Of a stretch of 64,000 bases of DNA, positions 1-8,713 are shown one piece after another. Position 1 is the stretch's first letter, and every line of letters begins with the position of its first letter. Origin of the DNA: Hahella sp. KA22 (GTDB taxonomy: Bacteria; Pseudomonadota; Gammaproteobacteria; Pseudomonadales; Oleiphilaceae); the NCBI RefSeq assembly GCF_004135205.1, contig NZ_CP035490.1, forward strand, positions 4,631,644 to 4,695,643. Direction: 5' to 3'. Both the position numbers and the translations under genes were made by a program. The notes beneath the pieces are model-generated. The model searched no databases and was not told the origin of the DNA. It saw only the letters and a list, made by a program, of their open reading frames with translations.

Positions 1-3000
1 ACGATAGGCTCAGGTTTGACAATATCTTCAGGAGTAACCGGCTGCGCAGTTACAGCCGTCCGTTTCAGGCCAGCAGTATCCTCCGCCACAACAGCCGCAT
101 ACACTGTCGCGCCACGCATCAGGCCGGCGAGCTTGAATGTCTTGGCGCCAGATGAGATTGACGCCGCCGGGGTCATTCCTGCGATATCAGAGAAGTTCGA
201 GCCTGATACGTAAATATGGTAAGCAGCAATGTCGTTACCGTTAGAGAACTCATCGTAAGCGCTCCAATCCAGCATCGCCTCCGTTCCATCGCCTTTTCCG
301 TCTACAGTGAACGTCACCTGCCCTGGGACAGTATCATCAAAACGAATTTTGGCGATGGTGGGGACGCTGGCGTTGCCGGCAGCGTCAATAACGACAAACT
401 CAAATCTATTATCGCCACGCTGAAGGTCCAAGAGCAGATCAAAGGTAGTTTTGTCTTCGCTGGCGAGCTTCTGAACGCCATTTACCCATACGCTTGAGTT
501 TTTCTCTCTTGTGCCTTTAAAGCGGTACGCATTGACATCAGTGACATCAGGGAAAGCCTCAAGCTGTGGTGATGCTGGCTTGGTCGAATCAAGGATGAAC
601 GTATACTCCTTAGGAGCGGAGATGTTCCCATGAGTATCAGCTACCTTGACGACAACTTTATAGCTCCCTTCGAGCAAAGGCGCAGTTGCTGTAAAAATGT
701 ATTCACCTGACGCTAAGGCGAGTTCACCTGTTACCGCCAAGCCATTTCTATAAACAGCGACTGACGCTCCTTTCAATGAGAGCCCACTGGCGCCAACATC
801 CTCCGCCTTGACGCGAATGGAATTGTCACTACTATTGATGATTCCCGAAGGCGCCATCAGCAGTACCTCAGGCGCTTGGCTGTCTACATTGATAGCCAGT
901 ATGACTTCTTCTGAAAAGTTGCCTGCCAGATCGCCAACTTTCAATGACAGTTGGTTGTCACCTTCCTGCAACGCAATATTGGAGACGCTCCAGTTTACGT
1001 CTTCTTGCCCTGATACTCTTTTACCGTTGAGCCACAAGAGCGTCCCAGGTTCTTTCACACCACTGAGATTAATGACTCTGGCATTTATCAATACAGGCGT
1101 TGAAACATTGTGCGACGTTACAGTAGGCGCAGCAGGCTTTTCGGTATCCACGACAAAGGAAGCAACGAAAGCATCATCGGCTTCATTGGGCGCGCCATTA
1201 TGGTTCTGGTCCATTCCAAGACCATCTTTTGTCTTGATATCAGGGCCGACTGTTAAGCGATATGTTCCATCTTCCAAGGGGGCGGAAAAACGAATGCGGT
1301 ATTGCACCCCATCTATTTGCTCTAAAGCAGTGATGGAAACAGAAGAGCTGTCACCAACAAGCAAAATGTCGTCGATAGAAAACGAAGCAGGATCAATCTC
1401 ATTGACAAACGACAGCGTAATTTCCTGCACTTTATCAGCGACATATTCAGTCACAGACAAGCCAGTAACATAGGTATTTATATGCTTTTGTTCAGTGTAT
1501 ACGGAGCCATCTTGTCCAGGCGTAAACCCTGAATGTCTGGCCTTTCCGCCGTTTACTTCTACTTGCGATGCGAAATCAAACGCGTTCAGTACAGAGTAAT
1601 AAACAGCAACCCGCCCACCGGCGCCGCCCCCAGCATAATCACCAGCCCCGCCGTTAGCCAGAATCCGCCCACTCCCTGACAAAATGCCTATATCAAGCCA
1701 AATGGAGCCGCCACTTCCCCCTCCTGCTCCAGATTCGGACTGTGATTTAGCATAGTCGCCATCCGCTTTCACTTCTCCGTCAAGATTCAGCCAATCCGCA
1801 ATAATTTTTACGGCGCCGGCTCCTCGCACACCAGAACTGCCATTCCCCCCAGCGCCCCCGGTCCCAGGTAGAACCGGCTGACGATAGTCTCCATAAGCGG
1901 ATTTATTCTCTTGGCCGTTGACCGGCGTTCCGCCCACACCACCATAACTTCCACCACAATGTGCGCATACTTCAGCGTCAGGGAGCCCTCCCTTTCCGCT
2001 TACATCAATCCTGGAACCAGCCTCGACATTGATAGAAGACGCCTTAACTATCAACGCTTGCGTGAGCGATCCAGAGGGAACGCCTGTGGTCAGCACCCCC
2101 CCATTTTTCAGCGTGATCGTTTTCCAGTTCTGATCGCTAAAAACAGTGTAAGTAAAATTATCAACGACCAGCTCATTATTAGGAAGTGATAAGTCTCCTT
2201 TAGTGTCAAAGCCTCCACCTATGAAACTATATTCATCAGTAATATTGAGTTTATTTCCTGACTGCTGCCATACACTATTAGTAAAGAAGAGGCTTCCAAT
2301 TTTAGCATCGCCTTTTTGGGCGACATGGACATTGAAGGCAACAAGCTTTAGAAAGTTTGCATCAATTACTTTTATTCTGGCGTTATAAATCTCAACGGGC
2401 ATTGGGTACGAGCCACTCAGGCCAGTCCTGGCGACATTAGCGTCATCCAAGCCTCTATTGTCGATGATTAGCTTCTCTTCGCCACTAACCTTATTTCGTA
2501 TAAAAATAGTTCCCGCAGCGCCACTTTCGTAGTTTCCGTGTACACGCCTACCGCCAAGGGCCTTAACTTGAGTGGAAACATCAAAGGATTCGAGTTCGTC
2601 GTAGTATATAGCTACGCGACCACCGCCACCGCCACCGCCCTCAGTAGTATTAACTCTATTACCACCATTTGCGGCGATAGAGCCACTCCCAACAATAACA
2701 CCAGCTTCAATCCACACAGAGCCGCCGCTTCCGGCCCCCATGCGGTTTGCGCCACCAGAACCATTCGCCAGAATCTTCCCATCCAGCTCCAAACGATCGA
2801 CAATTACCTTTATCGCTCCACCACCTGTTGAAAAGCTTGCATCGTTGTTTCCAGCCCCTCCAATTCCCAGGTCATGTGGGCGACGATAATCTCCAAACAC
2901 ATTTTTATTTGGCAGCCAGTCATGACTTCCGCCTTCCCCGCCATAGCTACCGCCACAGTACGCTCGCACATCAGAATCTGGCGCCGCGCCCTTCCCACTT

Positions 3001-5036
3001 ACATCAATAGATGAGCTTTCATCAATCGATAAATGGCTCAAATTTAGCGACGCTTTTGCTCTATCTGGAGTTACAATTTTCCCTCCATTCACAAGTAAAA
3101 TATCGCTAAAGTTATGATCACCGGAGATCGTTATCAATCCACTATCAATGAGTATATTTTTGTCTTCGTATTCGGAGGGGCCATCCCCGATAGTTGCTTC
3201 ATCAGTTATAACAAAATCCGCCAAGAAAGAATCAAATGACAATTTAAATACGTCATCACCCACTTCTCCGTACAAAGCATCGCCATCTTGATCTAAGCCT
3301 ATGACATTTCCAGAGGAAATATTCGGCCCAACCTCCAAAACGTAGTGAGCCCGATGCGCAATTCCTCCAACAACCTCTAAAGCATACTTCACATCACCAA
3401 GCTTCTTTACTTTGATTCTTTGCTCACTACCATCCTTTGTCAGCCGAACATCATCTTGTGTAAAGGATGATTCATCAATTGGCGACTCGAAATATATTTC
3501 TATGTCACAGCTTTCTGTCAGTGTAGATTTTTCCGGTATAGACGCGCCCACTATCTTCGCAGGCTTAGATTGTGGTTCAATTCCTGTTAAAGCTGCATCG
3601 TAATGCGCTTTTATTTCTCTTTCAGAAAGGAAATGAGAATAAAAAGCAGCGCTATCAATAACCCCGCCAAAGTTAAGATGTGTAAAGTTGTAGTTATAGT
3701 GCGTACCTATAACCAACGGTACAGATGGTGTAATTATAAGTGCGCCTTCCTTTGCGGCTGCGCTATCAACGAGCTCGCCATTAACATACAAGCTTGCGCC
3801 AACGCCATCTTTGTATCTGCCAACCAAGTGATACCACTCACCCAATTCAAAGGTGTTAGGCGCAGTCGCCCAGATTAGTCCCCCAGACGAATTAATAGCA
3901 AATTGGAACTTGGTTCCCGATCCGCCATCCAGTCTCAACGCCATTCCAGGATAACTGTTGCCATTCATCATCTTTGTGATGATTCCTCGATATCTTCCAG
4001 TAATTTCTGGTTTAACCCAAGCTTCAACAGAGAACTCTTTTAGGTTATGGCTTGAATTATGTGGAACAATAGCTCTTTGCCCCTTTTGATAATCAAAATA
4101 CGAGGCCGTATGATCAGCGCCAGAAATTCCTTGAGTCAATTGAGTGGGCTGAGTGATGTTTCCGTTTATATTTCCGATGGAGTCAATTAATTTCCCTTCA
4201 TTCTCAGGAAGCTCCCAAAAACTTATAGGATCACTATCAGAGACTACTTTTCTATATATATCCCCTTTTCGCATCGGCATATTAATGAGCTGGTAATGCT
4301 TGTTAATCTCCCCCTCATTAAGCGCATGATCATATATTGCAACCTCATCTATAACGCCATCGAAGCGATACCCAGACCAGTTACTGAACTGAATGACGCC
4401 TGGATTTTTCGTAGGCATTCCAGCAAATTCTAGCCGAGACCGTTCCTGACCGTTTAGATATAAAATTAAGGACGAGCCATTATAAGTGCCAACCAAATGG
4501 CTCCACGCGTTTGCCGGCACATCCTCTTGACCAACACATACAGACTTAACTACGCCAATTCGCACATACAGGCAATAATTTCTATTTTTGCTTTCATACA
4601 ACCCCCAGTTATAGTTATTACCTCCATGTGAAAATAGAAAAGAGGAGCTCCCATCCGTTCCAGCCTTATATGGTTTCAACCAAGCTTCTAAGGTAAGCTG
4701 CTCCATTGCAAATGAGGGATGATCTGGAACGGACAGTCCACCGCTTGCAAATGACTTAGCAGAGTCGCTTGAGAGAACGCCTAATTCTACAAGCAGGTTT
4801 CCTTCAACCTTCGCCAGATGTCCATTGCCGCTTTTGTCTTCGGCGACATTTTGCTCTGATGTTTCATTCAGCCTCCAATATGCAATAGGAGAATCAGCCA
4901 ACACCGCAGCTTCATATGAAGCGCTTTGAGGCGAGTCAGAAGATGGGGCGGCGTAAATGATAGAAGCCCCCAAAATTAGTACTGCCGATAGACTTCTTTT
5001 AATTACATTTAGTAGGATTTCCGTACCAATTCCCAT
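1..5036 (-). CDS. Giant secreted modular LamG/Ig-like/glycine-rich protein (3' end beyond window)
   Basis: An uninterrupted minus-strand frame runs from an ATG at 5036 (good GAGG ribosome site six bases upstream) to the window edge, giving at least 1,678 residues. Residues 1-30 form a signal peptide ending near IYAA. Two LamG/concanavalin-like domains follow (about 38-235 and 265-475; AYWRLNE, LTLEAWLKP and VEAWVKP motifs). A bacterial Ig-like domain at about 500-612 contains a DQDGD calcium-type loop. Two homologous glycine-rich modules lie around residues 615-1190; each contains DVSGKG, then CGGSYGG, then a run of glycines before GGRVAxYY. A second Ig-like domain of the same type (about 1196-1296), further Ig-like repeats and an FN3-like domain (about 1570-1660) complete the visible part. 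It is probably an exported surface or matrix protein that binds glycans or calcium. It is the last visible gene of an operon with a transglutaminase-like protein. No anchor or sorting signal is visible because the C-terminus is missing. Confidence 0.85.
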   Translation of the reverse strand, partial: MGIGTEILLNVIKRSLSAVLILGASIIYAAPSSDSPQSASYEAAVLADSPIAYWRLNETSEQNVAEDKSGNGHLAKVEGNLLVELGVLSSDSAKSFASGGLSVPDHPSFAMEQLTLEAWLKPYKAGTDGSSSFLFSHGGNNYNWGLYESKNRNYCLYVRIGVVKSVCVGQEDVPANAWSHLVGTYNGSSLILYLNGQERSRLEFAGMPTKNPGVIQFSNWSGYRFDGVIDEVAIYDHALNEGEINKHYQLINMPMRKGDIYRKVVSDSDPISFWELPENEGKLIDSIGNINGNITQPTQLTQGISGADHTASYFDYQKGQRAIVPHNSSHNLKEFSVEAWVKPEITGRYRGIITKMMNGNSYPGMALRLDGGSGTKFQFAINSSGGLIWATAPNTFELGEWYHLVGRYKDGVGASLYVNGELVDSAAAKEGALIITPSVPLVIGTHYNYNFTHLNFGGVIDSAAFYSHFLSEREIKAHYDAALTGIEPQSKPAKIVGASIPEKSTLTESCDIEIYFESPIDESSFTQDDVRLTKDGSEQRIKVKKLGDVKYALEVVGGIAHRAHYVLEVGPNISSGNVIGLDQDGDALYGEVGDDVFKLSFDSFLADFVITDEATIGDGPSEYEDKNILIDSGLITISGDHNFSDILLVNGGKIVTPDRAKASLNLSHLSIDESSSIDVSGKGAAPDSDVRAYCGGSYGGEGGSHDWLPNKNVFGDYRRPHDLGIGGAGNNDASFSTGGGAIKVIVDRLELDGKILANGSGGANRMGAGSGGSVWIEAGVIVGSGSIAANGGNRVNTTEGGGGGGGRVAIYYDELESFDVSTQVKALGGRRVHGNYESGAAGTIFIRNKVSGEEKLIIDNRGLDDANVARTGLSGSYPMPVEIYNARIKVIDANFLKLVAFNVHVAQKGDAKIGSLFFTNSVWQQSGNKLNITDEYSFIGGGFDTKGDLSLPNNELVVDNFTYTVFSDQNWKTITLKNGGVLTTGVPSGSLTQALIVKASSINVEAGSRIDVSGKGGLPDAEVCAHCGGSYGGVGGTPVNGQENKSAYGDYRQPVLPGTGGAGGNGSSGVRGAGAVKIIADWLNLDGEVKADGDYAKSQSESGAGGGSGGSIWLDIGILSGSGRILANGGAGDYAGGGAGGRVAVYYSVLNAFDFASQVEVNGGKARHSGFTPGQDGSVYTEQKHINTYVTGLSVTEYVADKVQEITLSFVNEIDPASFSIDDILLVGDSSSVSITALEQIDGVQYRIRFSAPLEDGTYRLTVGPDIKTKDGLGMDQNHNGAPNEADDAFVASFVVDTEKPAAPTVTSHNVSTPVLINARVINLSGVKEPGTLLWLNGKRVSGQEDVNWSVSNIALQEGDNQLSLKVGDLAGNFSEEVILAINVDSQAPEVLLMAPSGIINSSDNSIRVKAEDVGASGLSLKGASVAVYRNGLAVTGELALASGEYIFTATAPLLEGSYKVVVKVADTHGNISAPKEYTFILDSTKPASPQLEAFPDVTDVNAYRFKGTREKNSSVWVNGVQKLASEDKTTFDLLLDLQRGDNRFEFVVIDAAGNASVPTIAKIRFDDTVPGQVTFTVDGKGDGTEAMLDWSAYDEFSNGNDIAAYHIYVSGSNFSDIAGMTPAASISSGAKTFKLAGLMRGATVYAAVVAEDTAGLKRTAVTAQPVTPEDIVKPEPI

Positions 5037-5131
5037 CTTATCCTCTACAGCTCTACTACTTGGATGCATGATTTGAAAGCTCAAAAACTCTTTTATATAA
5101 ACAAGACTTAGTTAACTTGGCCGCCGTCTAC

Positions 5132-6040
5132 TCATTGCATTTCAATAACGACATTCTCGTCATCTACTGAAAAGCGGCTTCGTCCTAATGGCTCACCATC
5201 TGCGCTTTCACTTAAAACCCTGAAAGCGACATAATCTTCTTCCTGTTGGTTAAATACGCCATTGAGTGGGTCTGCAAGACGCCAGCGGCGACCATCGTGG
5301 AATAAAGCCCAATTGTGATAGTCAACGCCGGAAATGACTGTAGCGGGTCGGGAGGCGATGAAACCGCCCAACGGAATAGCAGGGATGCCTAACTTGCGCA
5401 GAATAGCGACATAGGCGAATGTGTATTCGGTACAATCGCCGGTCTTATTCTCCAGCGCCCATACCGCTCCCTTCTCTTCTTTTATGTAGTCTGAAGGTTT
5501 GAGGTGTTGAGTCAGCCAATCAAAAACCGCTTTAGGTTGACGCTCCAAGGGGAGCCCTTCAAAGAGTTTCGCGATCTCACGAACTTCGGGGCTATCGACC
5601 TCTATATATCTCTCATTCTTAAGCCATAACTTAGGGTCTACTTTGGTAGGCGCCAAGGGCAGCATAGTTAACTCTGCGTTAATAGTGATATTTCTTGCTT
5701 CATATGAGGCCAGTTGATCTATTTTATAAATGAGTGTTTTATTTGAAATAGCATCAGTTTTTTCTTCATATCCATTGGGTCCGCTCAATGCGTCCAGACG
5801 TTGCATTGGATAATCACTGACTGGCGCAAATATATTAATAGATATGTCTCTTGCGAATGCTCGCCCTTTGTTCTTGACCGCAAACTGATATCGAATCAAC
5901 TTTTTAGTAGGCGAAGAAAGACTCGCCATGTGCGCGGTTACTTGCCTGTATAAATTCACCCCGTTCCAGGCGCCCAAGCCTAAGCACAGGGTCAACACGA
6001 CAGGAAATATTACGACTGCTATAAATCGTATTGGCGTCAT
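5132..6040 (-). CDS. Membrane-anchored transglutaminase-like protein
   Basis: This 302-residue protein has one N-terminal membrane segment (residues about 5-25) and an extracytoplasmic domain ending in a transglutaminase-core fold. The triad is visible as Cys203 in TGDCTEYT, His242 in DYHNWALF and Asp257 in LADPLN. The fold is used by transglutaminases, peptidases and amidases, so the reaction is not fixed. I chose the ATG at 6040 because it has a GGAAG ribosome site and starts 22 bases after the upstream stop. The longer frame from 6169 would overlap the preceding gene by about 100 bases and has a basic, low-complexity N-terminus. The gene lies between the rhodanese-like gene and the giant secreted protein gene, on the same strand with short gaps. 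A role in processing or crosslinking that giant protein is a reasonable inference, but unproven. Confidence 0.85.
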   Translation of the reverse strand: MTPIRFIAVVIFPVVLTLCLGLGAWNGVNLYRQVTAHMASLSSPTKKLIRYQFAVKNKGRAFARDISINIFAPVSDYPMQRLDALSGPNGYEEKTDAISNKTLIYKIDQLASYEARNITINAELTMLPLAPTKVDPKLWLKNERYIEVDSPEVREIAKLFEGLPLERQPKAVFDWLTQHLKPSDYIKEEKGAVWALENKTGDCTEYTFAYVAILRKLGIPAIPLGGFIASRPATVISGVDYHNWALFHDGRRWRLADPLNGVFNQQEEDYVAFRVLSESADGEPLGRSRFSVDDENVVIEMQ

Positions 6041-6062
6041 ATATTTAGTGCTTCCTTTGGGA

Positions 6063-6938
6063 CTACTCTCCGCCTCGGCAACGGTATCGGTCAGGGATTG
6101 AGCGCCTTTTTTCCTGAACTTTCGCCAGGCTTTCAAAATGCCGCTCAATGGCTTCTGGACTGGCTTCATACCTATACAGATTGCGGTATTGGCTTTCTGC
6201 GTACTCTTCCAATGTCCCTTCGAGCATAATTACAGGCAGATTGCGCGATACTTCATCGCCTCCAAGCGCTTTAGCCAAAGCCATAGCAAAGCTCTTATCT
6301 CCTGCAATAGGCAACACGGGGATATTTTCAGGCACATAGCGACGTACACGGTCGTACCACGACTGCCCGACTATCAACTTGGCGTCGCCGCCAGTCAGCG
6401 CAACCACAAACTCAATCTCTGTCAGCTTAGACAACGCAGCGATATCTTCAGGCAGGCCAGCAAGTTTATTTCCCGACAATCGCCAAGCATGTAGCCCCCC
6501 ACGCACGATTTTCACATCTATAAAGCCAGCGTCTTTAAGGCGGGAACACAATTGTGCGTTCTGGCGAGTCAATACTCCTTTGTTAACAAGCAATAAAGAT
6601 CGGTTTTTCAGTGTGCGCTGATGAAAAAGGAAGTTACCAGGAAGGTTAATGGAGCCGGGTACAAACGCTCTCTCGAAGTCATTGGCGTTACGTGTATCTA
6701 CAACTGTAACGCCCTCCAAATCAATCGTATCGACATCAACAAAGCACGAGTAATCTTCAGATAGCTCCGACGCCTCGTAGAGTGGCGCATTATCCAAGTA
6801 TTCTTGCTCCAGACGGCATGCTCCAGAGCGTTCCTCTGAATGGGCGTTTGGGAACAGAACAAAAAGTAGCGAAAATATGGCGACGTGGAACAGGCGAACG
6901 AAAGGCGTCGCCGAAAGATATGAGTAGAATTTAGACAT
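6063..6938 (-). CDS. Exported rhodanese-like domain protein lacking the catalytic cysteine
   Basis: The 291-residue product starts with a hydrophobic signal or anchor segment (about residues 13-33). A rhodanese domain follows: VVDTRNANDFERAFVPGSINLP and, later, VKIVRGGLHAWR are typical of the family. Where an active rhodanese carries its cysteine (usual pattern CxxGxR), this protein has the loop VNKGVLTR, with Asn in place of Cys. Sulfurtransferase activity is therefore unlikely. The region after residue about 165 looks like a second, more diverged copy of the fold. It is the first gene of a three-gene minus-strand operon with the transglutaminase-like and giant secreted proteins. A structural or protein-binding role in the periplasm is more plausible than sulfur chemistry. 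Confidence 0.8.
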   Translation of the reverse strand: MSKFYSYLSATPFVRLFHVAIFSLLFVLFPNAHSEERSGACRLEQEYLDNAPLYEASELSEDYSCFVDVDTIDLEGVTVVDTRNANDFERAFVPGSINLPGNFLFHQRTLKNRSLLLVNKGVLTRQNAQLCSRLKDAGFIDVKIVRGGLHAWRLSGNKLAGLPEDIAALSKLTEIEFVVALTGGDAKLIVGQSWYDRVRRYVPENIPVLPIAGDKSFAMALAKALGGDEVSRNLPVIMLEGTLEEYAESQYRNLYRYEASPEAIERHFESLAKVQEKRRSIPDRYRCRGGE

Positions 6939-7119
6939 TACGTCCCCTGTAAAGACACCGCTGACAGCAATATGCAGTCTTGATGGCTAACTCCCTTTAG
7001 CGGAATTTACCCCAGACACCTAAGCGGCGCGAAATATATCAGAAGACAACAGTAATTAAAATTCGTTAAGGTTTCCGTAAGGTTTAATTTTTCAAAATTC
7101 TACATTTGCTTACATTCCC

Positions 7120-7692
7120 TTACCCCAGCTTAAAGACCCTCCCAGCACTTTCCACCCCATACACCGCCACATCATGAACAACACGCTCTTCAGCCAAATC
7201 AGCCAGCTGGTAAAACACGTTACGTCCGATCAATGCTTCCATTCCTGAACGCACTAGAACATAGGGGGACGGCTCTTCGGTGATGGGGTCTATATTTACT
7301 CTGAGCGGGTGTTCCTCGGAGACCAGAACGCTTTCGTCCAGATTGGTTGTGAGCATGATGCAAGGCTGGTCGGCGTCGTTTTTATATCGCTCCATCGCCG
7401 TTATAACAAAAGGGGCGTCTTCCACTTCTATTCTGGCTTTTTCCACCGGCGTGACCAGAAAGTAATCACTTCCCTCTTTCCTGAGGACACTGGCGAACAA
7501 CTTGACCAACGCCGTGCGCTCAATAGGGTTGCCTTGGTAGAACCACTTGCCGTCACGTTGAATTTTGATATCAACGCTGACCTCAACCGTAGGATTCCAG
7601 GACTCAACTGGAGGCCGCTTGGCGCTGGAGATCGCCGCCAATTGTTCTGACAGTTCTGCGGCGGACCGTATTGGGGAATGTTGATGACTCAA
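7120..7692 (-). CDS. DUF1285 family protein
   Basis: This small soluble protein matches the DUF1285 pattern: a W-P motif followed by VDIKIQRDGKWFYQG, then IERTALVKLFASVLR, LVTPVEKARIEVEDAPF, and a NIDPITEEPSPYV-type C-terminal half. The family is common in gammaproteobacteria and its biochemical role is unknown. I prefer a TTG start at 7692 (189 residues) because AGGAG lies seven bases upstream. An ATG in the same frame at 7716 adds eight residues but has no clear ribosome site. The gene follows the radical SAM gene on the same strand by about 50 bases, so the two are probably co-transcribed. Confidence 0.85.
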   Translation of the reverse strand: MSHQHSPIRSAAELSEQLAAISSAKRPPVESWNPTVEVSVDIKIQRDGKWFYQGNPIERTALVKLFASVLRKEGSDYFLVTPVEKARIEVEDAPFVITAMERYKNDADQPCIMLTTNLDESVLVSEEHPLRVNIDPITEEPSPYVLVRSGMEALIGRNVFYQLADLAEERVVHDVAVYGVESAGRVFKLG

Positions 7693-7740
7693 AATTGATC
7701 TCCTGCTTGCATCCAAATAACGTCATATAAAACCGGAAGA

Positions 7741-8634
7741 TTAAAGGCCACGTTGCCACTCCTGACGCAAGCGCATCTGTTCTGGATGATTAATAGCCAT
7801 ATCGACCTGTTGCAGCAATTTCTCTTTATCTTTTCCGAGAACACCTTTAAGCACTAGATAGTTGGAAGCATGGTCGCTGCGAAAAATGGTCTTGTTAAGT
7901 TCAGTGGCGGCGAGAAAGGTTCTGACTTCTCGGAACAACTCCTGCTGAGTCGGCATATCAAAGTCATCGAAACTGGCACGCAGCCGCGCTTCTCCCAGTG
8001 GAAAAGAAACAACTAACGTGGATAGGTAATCAGGCTGCGCTTCATTCACTAACCTGGCGCTGTTGAGCGCATGTTGCTCAGCATAACGACGCCCACCCAA
8101 GCCATTTAATATCATTACTGAACTACGCAGCCCCGCCTGTTTTATTTTCAGCAAGGCGTCGACTGTGCTTTCTCGGGTTTCGCCTTTCATAACTTTGCTT
8201 AGCACCAAGTCGTCGCCTGATTCCGCGCCTACGTATAGCAAATCCAAGCCCAGCGCTTTTAGTTCAGCCAGCTCTTCCACGCTCTTTTTCTTGATATTCC
8301 TTGGCAGGCAGTAAGAAGACACCCGCTGCAAATCAGGAAAATATTGATTCAGCCACTGTAGTATTTGCGTCAAACGACGGGTCGAAAGCACCATGGCGTC
8401 GCCGTCCGCAAGGAAAACCCTGCGCACATGAGGCGCAGTCTGGGCTACTTTTATAATTTCCTGCAGTACAATATCTTCTTGTTTTGCTTTGAATTTTTTC
8501 TGCTCAGAAGTGTACATTTCACAAAAGACGCAATTATTCCAGGAACAGCCGTTGGTGACCTGCAATATCAGCGATCCCGCCTCACTGGGGGGCCTGAAAA
8601 CAGGTTCTACGTATTGAATCGGGATAGCCCCCAT
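7741..8634 (-). CDS. Radical SAM protein (Elp3/MiaB-like fold)
   Basis: The 297-residue protein carries an iron-sulfur cluster motif of the CX4CX2C type (Cys30, Cys35, Cys38 in NGCSWNNCVFCEMY). This spacing is known for one group of COG1032-like radical SAM proteins. LADGD and YVGAESGDD are further strands of the radical SAM barrel, the latter being the usual GxESG-type S-adenosylmethionine contact. The substrate cannot be told from the sequence. The start is supported by AAAGGAGG before the ATG. It is divergent from the class V aminotransferase gene, with only about 80 bases between them. Confidence 0.85.
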   Translation of the reverse strand: MGAIPIQYVEPVFRPPSEAGSLILQVTNGCSWNNCVFCEMYTSEQKKFKAKQEDIVLQEIIKVAQTAPHVRRVFLADGDAMVLSTRRLTQILQWLNQYFPDLQRVSSYCLPRNIKKKSVEELAELKALGLDLLYVGAESGDDLVLSKVMKGETRESTVDALLKIKQAGLRSSVMILNGLGGRRYAEQHALNSARLVNEAQPDYLSTLVVSFPLGEARLRASFDDFDMPTQQELFREVRTFLAATELNKTIFRSDHASNYLVLKGVLGKDKEKLLQQVDMAINHPEQMRLRQEWQRGL

Positions 8635-8713
8635 ACTAGAGTCCTCCTTTTAGAGACGCCCATTATAACGGAATAACCGTCGCCGCTACGGCGACAAAAC
8701 GCGGATATTACCC

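Noticed and set aside
808-1473. Plus-strand open frame of 221 codons
   Set aside because: It lies wholly opposite the giant minus-strand gene, has no ribosome site and no recognisable domain. The minus-strand frame has clear LamG, Ig and glycine-rich motifs.
1600-2990. Repeated glycine-rich DNA considered as a CRISPR or tandem DNA repeat
   Set aside because: The repeats are long, diverged protein-coding modules in one open frame, without short identical units or spacers.
5132-6040. LapG-type periplasmic protease of the LapA adhesin system
   Set aside because: The triad order is compatible, but the protein is membrane-anchored with a long extra domain, no LapD-like gene is nearby, and no LapA-type retention module is visible in the giant protein's known part.
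6041-6169. Longer N-terminus for the transglutaminase-like protein
   Set aside because: It would overlap the upstream rhodanese-like gene by about 100 bases. The ATG at 6040 has a strong ribosome site and places the membrane segment at the N-terminus.
6939-7110. Possible riboswitch in the leader of the rhodanese-like operon
   Set aside because: The leader has a short GCTAA/TTAGC hairpin, but I could not fit the conserved core of a cyclic-di-GMP or other known riboswitch.
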